From: Deltaproteobacteria bacterium
GTDB lineage: Bacteria > Desulfobacterota > Desulfobacteria > Desulfobacterales > Desulfobacteraceae
DNA length: 23,250 nt
Direction: 5' to 3'
NCBI GenBank assembly: GCA_019314105.1
Contig: JAFCZY010000003.1
Location: 1 to 23,250, forward strand
Below the pieces are notes generated by a model, which saw only the letters and a program-made list of their open reading frames with translations, searched no databases and was not told where the DNA came from. Position numbers and translations under genes: made by a program. Position 1 is the stretch's first letter. Each line of letters begins with the position of its first letter. Shown in pieces: positions 14,478 through 21,329 of the stretch.

Positions 14478-16717
14478 TTCCTTTGTTTCGTGTTTTTAAG
14501 GTTAGAGGATAGCAGAGAAGACAGTGGCTTATAGGTTATAATCATAGCGGGCATAATGATAAGATCACCAGCCAGCGCAGCAATTGATGCTGAAGAAATT
14601 AACAGGCCCAGAGAAAAAACATGCTGGAATGAAGAAAAAAGCAACCCTGAAGCAGATAAGAAAAGGACAGCCGTCGTTGAAACAAGCGCCCGGGATGTTT
14701 TGTGGTAGGCGGTTAATAAACATTTATGAAGAGTGTAATCCTTTTTTGAATATATCATTTCTCTTTTTAATTCTGTCAGGTAATGAATGGAGTCATCCAC
14801 TGATAATCCAAAAGAGATTACAGCGGCAAATATGGTTAATGGATCAAGGGGGATGTGAAACCAACCCATTATTCCAAAAATTGTGACAAGGGGAAATAGA
14901 TTGGGAATTAAACTGAGCAACCCAAGAATAAAAGATTTAAGTTGAATCATCATTAATATGGTAATAATAAACAGTGCCCAAAACAATGTTTTTAGTTGGG
15001 ATGAGATCAGATCTGTGGCTTGTGACCTAAGCATGATCAATTGGCCGGATAGAGTGGTTTCTATTTCTTGGCCAAAGGTGTGCCCCATCTCATGTTCAAC
15101 CTGTTTCAAGATAGTTTCTATTTGATTTGATGAATGATTTTTTATATGGATAATTAATCTAAGATTTTTTGAAATTGGATCAAAATAGGATCTTGTCATA
15201 TCCTCTTCAAAGTTTTTGGACACCAGTTGCTGAAATACAAATTCCGGCATCACCCCAATAGGAGACAATCTGAGGGATAGACGAAAGACAAGAGGGGTCA
15301 ATGATTCAACGCTTTGAATACCATGGATAGCCTTTAATTTGTTTTCGAATTGATAAAGCGTGTACCAGAATTCTCTATCCTCAACTTTTTTGCCAAGGGA
15401 TTTTAAAATAATGGAAAAAGAATACCCCGTAGATATCTGCTGTTCAATAAAACTCATGTCTTTAGCTTCTTGCGTGTGCTTCATAACAGGATTTGTTAAA
15501 TGTTTTACAGCTTGAATTTTAGGAATTCCTGATACCATGATAATGAAAAATAAAATTCCTCCGAATACTACTCTGCCAGGTTTTTTAAAGCCTATCGTTA
15601 AATACTTTTTAATAATCTGATTGGCGAAATCCCGTTTTATTTTAGAATGGAGTATCGTATTCGATATAAAATATCTTGGCAGACAAACGGAGGTGACCGC
15701 TAACGCCAATAAAAAAGCTATCATTACGCCAATGGAAATAATAATGCCGGCCTGGCAAACCATTTTAACAGGGCTCATTGTCAAACTCAGAAATCCGGCT
15801 GATGTGGTTAAAGCACACATAAAACAAGGGCGTATGATTATTTTAAATGTCCTTTGCAGTGCAATATCTTTTGAGTTATTTTTTAATAATTGAACATATT
15901 TTGAGACAATATGAAAAACGGTTGTTGTAGAAGCAATAAGGATAAACCCAAAACTTAATCCTGTCGCAAGATTTAAGTCGATTTTAAAAATACCCATGAT
16001 TCCCAATGTCCATATCAAAGATCCTAAACTTGTCAATATGACCATTATTCCGGCTTTCATGGTTTTAAAAAGATAAAAAGCGATCAGGGTACCGAATACT
16101 AGACCGAGCGATCCGAAAACAAGAGCGTTCATAAGATTATATCGTTCAAAAGCAGCTCTTAGGACAGGAATCCCTGTGGCATAGCAATGGGGATATTCAG
16201 GAAAAGCAGTGGTAACAATTTGTTTCATTTGCTTGAGTTTTTTTTCCAACTGAAACCCATTGAGTTTTTCATTATCAATTTTTACAATAAATGCGAGGGT
16301 TTTCATGTCTTTGGAGATTAACCGGCTGAGTCCGGGAATGGTATGCAGGGCGTCGGAAAGGGCTTCTTTGTTCCAGAAATTACGGGTGAGCCTGGATAAA
16401 ACAGAGGATTCCATTGTCCCAAGATCAATAACTTTTAAAATAGAATCTATGGCATTGAGTTCTTTGTTAACGCTATTAACTCTTTTTTTTAGTTCAGGAT
16501 CAGTAATAGATAGGCTGTTTTTAACCGCTAAGACGATGTAATCATCTGTCCCAAAAGACTCAATGAATGACAGATATTCTTTGTATTCTTTTGAATCAGT
16601 TATATCGAAAGAAACACCGGAAGTATCTAACCGCAATTGAGAAGCGGGTATGATAAAAAGTAGCGTCATCAAGACCAAACACCATATGATGAACTTATAT
16701 TTCAGTGCATTAATCAA
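14474..16717 (-). CDS. RND/MMPL-family exporter (HAE3-like)
   Basis: A 747-residue membrane protein with the duplicated RND plan: TM1 near residues 8-25, a periplasmic domain, a five-helix bundle (about 190-345) with GLSFGFILIASTTTVFHIV, TM7 near 380, a second periplasmic domain, and a second bundle whose SFGLSVDDSIHYLTEL (around residue 640) carries the paired Asp typical of proton-driven MMPL/HAE3 members. It is shorter than the 1000-residue HAE1 pumps and fits the lipid/hopanoid exporter type. The TTG start overlaps the upstream hydrolase stop by eight bases, and no Shine-Dalgarno is evident, which points to coupled translation. The substrate is unknown; hydrophobic molecules are likely. 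Confidence 0.85.
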   Translation of the reverse strand: MINALKYKFIIWCLVLMTLLFIIPASQLRLDTSGVSFDITDSKEYKEYLSFIESFGTDDYIVLAVKNSLSITDPELKKRVNSVNKELNAIDSILKVIDLGTMESSVLSRLTRNFWNKEALSDALHTIPGLSRLISKDMKTLAFIVKIDNEKLNGFQLEKKLKQMKQIVTTAFPEYPHCYATGIPVLRAAFERYNLMNALVFGSLGLVFGTLIAFYLFKTMKAGIMVILTSLGSLIWTLGIMGIFKIDLNLATGLSFGFILIASTTTVFHIVSKYVQLLKNNSKDIALQRTFKIIIRPCFMCALTTSAGFLSLTMSPVKMVCQAGIIISIGVMIAFLLALAVTSVCLPRYFISNTILHSKIKRDFANQIIKKYLTIGFKKPGRVVFGGILFFIIMVSGIPKIQAVKHLTNPVMKHTQEAKDMSFIEQQISTGYSFSIILKSLGKKVEDREFWYTLYQFENKLKAIHGIQSVESLTPLVFRLSLRLSPIGVMPEFVFQQLVSKNFEEDMTRSYFDPISKNLRLIIHIKNHSSNQIETILKQVEHEMGHTFGQEIETTLSGQLIMLRSQATDLISSQLKTLFWALFIITILMMIQLKSFILGLLSLIPNLFPLVTIFGIMGWFHIPLDPLTIFAAVISFGLSVDDSIHYLTELKREMIYSKKDYTLHKCLLTAYHKTSRALVSTTAVLFLSASGLLFSSFQHVFSLGLLISSASIAALAGDLIIMPAMIITYKPLSSLLSSNLKNTKQRN

Positions 16718-17621
16718 AGTTTATTTTAGATTCTTTTGCCCTTTTTACAATCAGATTGGCACAGTTTTTAATATTATCTACTGTGTAAAGGGTGAATTCA
16801 TCTTTATAGCTTTTTTTAAAGATGTTCCTGGCAAGTGCTTCGTCAGAAAGAGAGGATGATTTTATGTGTTTAATGGTGTTAAGGGTAATTTCCAGAGATT
16901 CTTGAATGCCGGTGATCGCAGCCTCTCCTGACAAAGGGCCTTGATGCGCAGGGCAGATAATGGAAGGGGTGAATTCCTTGATAAAATTAAGGGTTGAAAG
17001 ATACGCATCCGCATGGGTGAAAAATAATGGGAGATACCCTCTGCCGGGATAATGAAACCCGAGGCTGTCGGAGCAGAACATGATTTTTTTTTCAGTTAAA
17101 ACGCCGATCAGATTTCCTGGGGAATGACCGTCAATTTTAATCAGATCCAATGTGATGTGGCCAAGGTCTATGGATTGTTTGTCGTTAACAACCATTGAGC
17201 CGGTAAGGTCTGGAATTTTTTCCAATGAAGGTCTGCCGGGAGTGATATGATAGTCTGTCAGGCTTTTTGACATGAACAGGTCTTCTTTGAACAGCAAAGG
17301 ACCGGCTTTGGGATGCTCAATAAATTTTTTTGCACCGGCTGCTGTGATAATTCGGGCCTTGGGATATCTTTTGACAAGGCCTGGTAACCCTGTAATATGA
17401 TCGGAATGGGGATGAGAGGAAATGATAAAATCCGGATGGATATCAAGCTGTTCCAATTGCTTGATCACCGTATCAACGATGCCGGAGATACCCACTTCAA
17501 ACAGTGCGGAATGGTTGCTGCCGACAATCAAAAACAGGTTGAAAAAATAATTGCCTAATATAAAAATATTTTTATCAATTTCAATGGGGAATTTATTTTC
17601 AGGGATATAATGATCTTGCAT
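16710..17621 (-). CDS. Metallo-beta-lactamase-fold hydrolase
   Basis: A 303-residue MBL-fold protein. The metal-binding motif is SSHPHSDHITG (His70, His72, Asp74, His75), followed by DGHSPGNLIGVL (third His), CSDSLGF (bridging Asp) and CPAHQGPLSG (last His). It is a glyoxalase-II-like or lactonase-like hydrolase; the substrate is not identifiable. The C-terminal 60 residues are helical. The start has GGAG six bases upstream and is the first gene of the minus-strand set MBL, RND exporter, SRPBCC, whose genes overlap. It is divergent from the PAS kinase gene, sharing a 200-base upstream region. Confidence 0.88.
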   Translation of the reverse strand: MQDHYIPENKFPIEIDKNIFILGNYFFNLFLIVGSNHSALFEVGISGIVDTVIKQLEQLDIHPDFIISSHPHSDHITGLPGLVKRYPKARIITAAGAKKFIEHPKAGPLLFKEDLFMSKSLTDYHITPGRPSLEKIPDLTGSMVVNDKQSIDLGHITLDLIKIDGHSPGNLIGVLTEKKIMFCSDSLGFHYPGRGYLPLFFTHADAYLSTLNFIKEFTPSIICPAHQGPLSGEAAITGIQESLEITLNTIKHIKSSSLSDEALARNIFKKSYKDEFTLYTVDNIKNCANLIVKRAKESKINFD

Positions 17622-17702
17622 TCATACTCCTTTTTTTTAATCAGTTTCAGATATGATAGTATCAAATAACAGCATTTATATACGGTTCCTTGATTCAAAG
17701 TG

Positions 17703-17744
17703 TCAAGAGCCTTCTTGAGGGTTGATCAAGATACCTGATCTTGA
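17703..17744. promoter_or_regulatory. Two adjacent palindromes of TCAAGA half-sites
   Basis: TCAAGA-GCCT-TCTTGA (17703-17718) and TCAAGAT-ACCTG-ATCTTGA (17726-17744) are two inverted repeats with the same half-site. The second overlaps the -35 box at 17741. Four copies of one half-site before a promoter is a typical operator arrangement. The binding protein is unknown. Confidence 0.5.
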
Positions 17745-17769
17745 CAAAGGACAGGGGGGCAAGTATTTA
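17741..17769 (+). promoter_or_regulatory. Sigma-70-type promoter of the PAS kinase gene
   Basis: TTGACA at 17741-17746, a 17-base spacer, then TATTTA at 17764-17769. The -35 is perfect and the -10 matches four of six bases. The -35 lies inside the second TCAAGA palindrome, so a protein bound there would likely block or alter transcription. Confidence 0.5.
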
Positions 17770-17780
17770 ATCAGGTATAA

Positions 17781-17818
17781 TTTTTTTATTTTAAAGGAGT
17801 TTTTTTATTTTAAAGGAG
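17781..17818 (+). repeat. 19-bp tandem duplication containing the Shine-Dalgarno
   Basis: TTTTTTTATTTTAAAGGAG occurs twice, head to tail and without mismatch (17781-17799 and 17800-17818). The second copy places AAAGGAG seven bases before the kinase ATG; the first lies 26 bases upstream. It probably arose by slippage, and could act as a ribosome standby site. Confidence 0.85.
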
Positions 17819-17825
17819 ATATGCT

Positions 17826-19649
17826 ATGGCTGCTCACACTCCGAGACTCCTGAATGCACTGGATGTTTTTGAAGATGGTATTTATATCATTAATGAGGAT
17901 TATACTGTTGAATACATGAATAAATTCATGAAAGAATTGTTTGGCGAAGGGGTCGGGAAGAAATGTCATGACGTATTGATCGGATCTGCTACCCCTTGCG
18001 ACTGGTGTAAATATGATGAGGTTTTTATTAATAATGAAACGCATCACAGTGAGGTCTATATTGAAGCCCTTGATAAAATATTTGTTCTGTCAGAGCTTCC
18101 GGTGGTCAATCAGGACGGAAGCAAATCAAAACTTTCCATATACCGAGATATCACTCACAATGTACTGCAGGAGGAGAAGCTAAAAGCCTCTAAAGCAAGT
18201 TATCAAAGACTTTTTACCCACGCTGGATGCGGGGTGTTTGTCAGCAGTAAAAAAGGGCGATTTTTAGACGTTAATCCCGCGTTGTTAAAAATGCTTGGGT
18301 ATCAGGATAAAGAAGAATTCCTTTCGCTTGATCTTGCAAAAGATGTTTATTTAAGCCCTGATGACAGGCGGAAGTACACTGACATTATAGAAAAAAAAGG
18401 TCGGGTTGTCGATTATGAAGTAAAGTGGAGAAGACGGGACGGGCATATCCTTCATATTCTTTTGACCAGTAATGTCCGGTATGATCCCAAAGGAGTGATC
18501 CTTGGTTATGAAGGGATTGTCGTCGATCAGACCCGAAGAAAAAAAAATGAAAACCAGATAAAAGAAGCCCATGATTTTCTGGATAAAATTATTTCACATT
18601 CTCCCAATGCTATTATGGTAATGGATATGAGAGGGATTATCAAATTGTGGAATCAGGGCGCTGAAGAAATCTTCGGGGTTAAATCCGCCCAGGTGATTGG
18701 GAAAATGAGTATTCAGCAGATTTTTTCAAAAAACGTGGTGGAAAAGATTACGGAAATGATGAGGGATGAAAAGTTCGGGGGGAAAGGTAAGTTGAATTCC
18801 TATTCATTGAATTTTAAAAAGGATGACGGTGAGCTGGTTGAAGGCAACCTCTCCGCCAGTATCCTTTATGATGAAAAAGGCAATGAGCTGGCAACGGTTG
18901 GGTTGTTTGTTGATTTAAAGGAACGTCTTCAGATCGAAAGAGACCTCAGTGCAGCAAGACAACATCTGCTTCAGTCAGAAAAACTGGCTGCCATGGGAAG
19001 GCTTACGTCTCAGATCGCACATGAAATGAACAATCCGCTGTTTGGTATTATGAATACCCTTGAATTGATGAAAACCGAAATTCCTCCTGAGAATAAAAGA
19101 CGGAAACTTCTGGATATGTCTTTGTCCGAGATTGAACGCCTGGCGGACATGCTGAAAAAAATGCTGTCGTTTTCAAAGCCGGATCAGGATAAGCGCAGCA
19201 AGATAAATATCAACGTGATCCTTGATGAGTTGATGCTGCTATATGAAAAACGGTTCAGAGAAAACAGTATAAAAGTTATATTTGATCTTGTGGAAAATCC
19301 AGGGAATATTTTTGCCTCCAGGGATCAATTGCGTCAGGTCTTTATCAATATGTTTTCCAATGCCATATATGCCATGCCGGATGGCGGCAACCTTGAGATA
19401 TCCACCCGGGTTATTTCAGGAAAGCTTTATATCATTATCAAGGATACGGGGACGGGTATAAAACCCGAACATATGAAAAAGATTTTTGATTCTTTTTTCA
19501 CCACCAAAAAAGAGAGCGTTCAGGGCGTTGGTTTGGGGCTTTCTGTCTGTTATGGCTTTATCAAGGATCATGACGGGGATATTACAGTTGAATCCCAGGA
19601 AGGACAATGGACAAAATTTTCCATTATGCTTCCCATTGTCGGTAAATAA
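17826..19649 (+). CDS. Soluble multi-PAS histidine kinase
   Basis: A 607-residue kinase without obvious membrane helices. PAS1 (about 8-110) contains a cysteine group, KKCHDVLIGSATPCDWCKYD (Cys47, Cys58, Cys61), a pattern seen in PAS domains that may sense redox state or bind a cofactor. PAS2 (about 128-240) starts YQRLFTHAGCGVFVSS, and PAS3 (about 252-370) has FLDKIISHSPNAIMVMDMRG. HisKA follows with His399 in SQIAHEMNNPLFGIMNT, then HATPase with NMFSNAIYAM, KDTGTGIKP, FDSFFTTKK and GVGLGLSVCYGF. All catalytic boxes are intact. There is no receiver in the protein; the HTH-receiver regulator begins 214 bases downstream and is the likely partner. Location next to the metF/hdr operon suggests that it senses cytoplasmic redox or C1 status, which is inference. 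Confidence 0.87.
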   Translation: MAAHTPRLLNALDVFEDGIYIINEDYTVEYMNKFMKELFGEGVGKKCHDVLIGSATPCDWCKYDEVFINNETHHSEVYIEALDKIFVLSELPVVNQDGSKSKLSIYRDITHNVLQEEKLKASKASYQRLFTHAGCGVFVSSKKGRFLDVNPALLKMLGYQDKEEFLSLDLAKDVYLSPDDRRKYTDIIEKKGRVVDYEVKWRRRDGHILHILLTSNVRYDPKGVILGYEGIVVDQTRRKKNENQIKEAHDFLDKIISHSPNAIMVMDMRGIIKLWNQGAEEIFGVKSAQVIGKMSIQQIFSKNVVEKITEMMRDEKFGGKGKLNSYSLNFKKDDGELVEGNLSASILYDEKGNELATVGLFVDLKERLQIERDLSAARQHLLQSEKLAAMGRLTSQIAHEMNNPLFGIMNTLELMKTEIPPENKRRKLLDMSLSEIERLADMLKKMLSFSKPDQDKRSKININVILDELMLLYEKRFRENSIKVIFDLVENPGNIFASRDQLRQVFINMFSNAIYAMPDGGNLEISTRVISGKLYIIIKDTGTGIKPEHMKKIFDSFFTTKKESVQGVGLGLSVCYGFIKDHDGDITVESQEGQWTKFSIMLPIVGK

Positions 19650-19759
19650 GTTTTAAAAAATAAAATTCTATTTGATCCATATCGTCATTGTATAGGGTGG
19701 TAGTCGTTACGATGCTTCAAGCCGTTCTGTGGTAGGGGAGTTGTTCTATATTGTAGGAA

Positions 19760-19832
19760 TAGTTATTATAGTTATTCTATTTATTTTTTTTCACTTGACA
19801 AGATATATTATATAGAATAACTATAATAACTA
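19760..19832. promoter_or_regulatory. 20-bp perfect inverted repeat flanking a -35 box
   Basis: TAGTTATTATAGTTATTCTA (19760-19779) is repeated as its exact reverse complement at 19813-19832, with 33 bases between. Each arm is itself two head-to-tail copies of TAGTTATT at a 9-base period, making four copies in all. A TTGACA lies in the loop (19795-19800) and a TATAAT inside the right arm (19822-19827), 21 bases apart, which is longer than a normal 17-base spacer. The structure sits 31 bases before the HTH-receiver start. It is most simply a two-dimer operator for the protein encoded downstream; a long RNA hairpin is the alternative. Confidence 0.72.
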
Positions 19833-19863
19833 AAGTTATGAAATCCCTAAAAAAGGAGGTGCT

Positions 19864-20436
19864 ATGGAAGACACGTTGACTGTATTCACCGCAAGCAAAT
19901 ACTGCAATGTTTCGTCTAAAACCATTATCAATTGGGTGGAGGCCGGTCATATTAAAGCGTATCGGACTGTTGGCGGCCATCGCAGGATAAAAAAATCTGA
20001 TCTTGAGACATTTATGCGAAGCCAGGGAATCCCGATTCCTGAAGAAAAGGATGAAGGTGCCAGAAAAAAGATTCTGGTCGTAGATGATGACATGATCATT
20101 GTTGAATCAATTGTACAGGCGCTGGAGGAAGATGAATTTGATTATGAGGTTCTTTCCGCTTCGGATGGCTTCGAAGCCGGGCTTCAGGTAAGTCATTTCC
20201 ATCCTGATCTTTTGATTCTGGATATTATGATGCCGGATATTAAAGGCTATGAAGTCTGTAAAAAAATTAAAACCAACGAGAAAACAAAAGACACTAAAAT
20301 TATCGTATTATCCGCATATCTGGATGATGATAAGTTTGCGCAGATGAAAGAATATGGTGCGGATATCTGTTTATCAAAGCCATTGCCCCTGTCCCAGCTC
20401 AAGGATGAAGTGGCCAACTTATTGGGATTAAAATAG
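19864..20436 (+). CDS. HTH (MerR/excisionase-type)-receiver response regulator
   Basis: A 190-residue regulator with inverted domain order. Residues about 5-52 are a MerR/excisionase-type winged helix: LTVFTASKYCNVSSKTIINW followed by VEAGHIKAYRTVGGHRRI and SDLETFM, the BldC/Xis-like helix-turn-helix plus wing. After a short linker comes a receiver (about 68-188) with LVVDDDM (Asp75 and Asp76 pocket), phosphorylation site Asp120 in LLILDIMMPD, and SKPLP near the end. Classical response regulators have the receiver first. The ATG has AAAAGGAGG in front. It heads the metF-hdr operon (next gene after 14 bases) and follows a large inverted repeat, so autoregulation and control of the operon are likely. 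Its kinase is probably the PAS kinase upstream. Confidence 0.85.
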   Translation: MEDTLTVFTASKYCNVSSKTIINWVEAGHIKAYRTVGGHRRIKKSDLETFMRSQGIPIPEEKDEGARKKILVVDDDMIIVESIVQALEEDEFDYEVLSASDGFEAGLQVSHFHPDLLILDIMMPDIKGYEVCKKIKTNEKTKDTKIIVLSAYLDDDKFAQMKEYGADICLSKPLPLSQLKDEVANLLGLK

Positions 20437-20450
20437 GAAGGAGGCAAATC

Positions 20451-21315
20451 ATGAATTTAAAGGAATCTTTGGAAAAAAAGAGATTTGTTGTAACATCCGA
20501 AGTACAGGTACCCCTCGGTGATGAAGAACCCGAGGCTATTATTGATAGCCTTAGCAGGGTAAAAGGCCGTGTGGACGGGGTATCTGTTTCGGAAATAGAA
20601 GAGTGACACCATCAAAACCTGCGGTCTTTTAAAAGAGAATAATTTGAATGCGATTTACCAAACCACTACAAGAGATAAAAATAGATTCCAATTGCAAAAA
20701 GATCTGGCCCTTGCCCATGAGACTGGTGTGGAAAATCTTCTGGTTTTTACGGAAGATTACAGGATTTCCGGGGATACGCTTCAGGAATCCATGTTTTTTC
20801 ATGTAGATTCAGGCAAACTGGCATCGGTTATGGATCATTTGAAACAAGGGGTGACAATTGAAGGAAAAGAGCTTGAAAACAAGATGGATTTTGTTCTGGG
20901 TTCCGGCATTGAAACACCCTGGGGGAAAAACATGCCCAAGCGCGGCATGGAAGAAATGGAAGATATGATGAATGTGGGCACAGGATATTTTTTGACAACC
21001 CCTATTTTTGATATTGATCAGTTTGCCAGGTTCATGAAGCAGGTTGAGCCTTTTCGTGTCCCTGTTATTGCTGAAGTTATGATTTTGAGGACAGCAGGGA
21101 TGGGCAAATTTTTGAATCGCCATTTTAAATCCGGGCTTGTCCCTGAATGGGTCATTCAAAAATTGATGAAAGCACCCAATAAAAAGAAAGCAAGTATGGA
21201 GCTTTTTGCCGATACGGTTAACAGCCTGAAAGATATCTGCCAGGGGGTTCATATCATTACTATTGGCGGTGTCGATAACCTGGTGGAATATATGAATACA
21301 GCCAAATTAAGATAA
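20451..21315 (+). pseudogene. metF: MetF-like methylene-tetrahydrofolate reductase, one-base frameshift
   Basis: ATG at 20451 (GGAGG seven bases upstream) begins MNLKESLEKKRFVVTSEVQV and stays in frame for 51 residues to TGA at 20604. In the +1 frame the protein continues without loss as SDTIKTCGLLKENNLNAIYQ, then TTTRDKNRFQLQKDL, the flavin-barrel MetF sequence, to TAA at 21315. Further MetF landmarks are NVGTGYFLTTPIFDIDQFAR, PVIAEVMIL, KFLNRHFKSGLVP and a final GVHIITIGG. Joined, it is about 287 residues, the normal MetF length. So there is one extra base (or two missing) around 20598-20604. It would reduce methylene-H4F to methyl-H4F, in the Wood-Ljungdahl pathway. In acetogens and sulfate reducers such genes sit with hdrABC, as here. 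The rest of the gene shows no decay, so sequencing error, recent mutation or programmed shift are all possible. Confidence 0.78.
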
Positions 21316-21329
21316 GGGAGAATTTTAAA

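Noticed and set aside
14584..14886. Plus-strand open frame of 100 codons inside the RND exporter region
   Set aside because: Antisense of conserved exporter sequence, including the region of the SVDDSIHYL motif; composition is not protein-like.
20601..20640. TGA at 20604 in the metF-like gene as selenocysteine
   Set aside because: The frame after this TGA is not MetF-like and stops 11 codons later; the true continuation is in the +1 frame, so this is a frameshift, not recoding as Sec.
20809..21252. Minus-strand open frame of 147 codons opposite the metF-like gene
   Set aside because: It is the antisense of well-conserved MetF sequence, has no ribosome site and no protein-like features.
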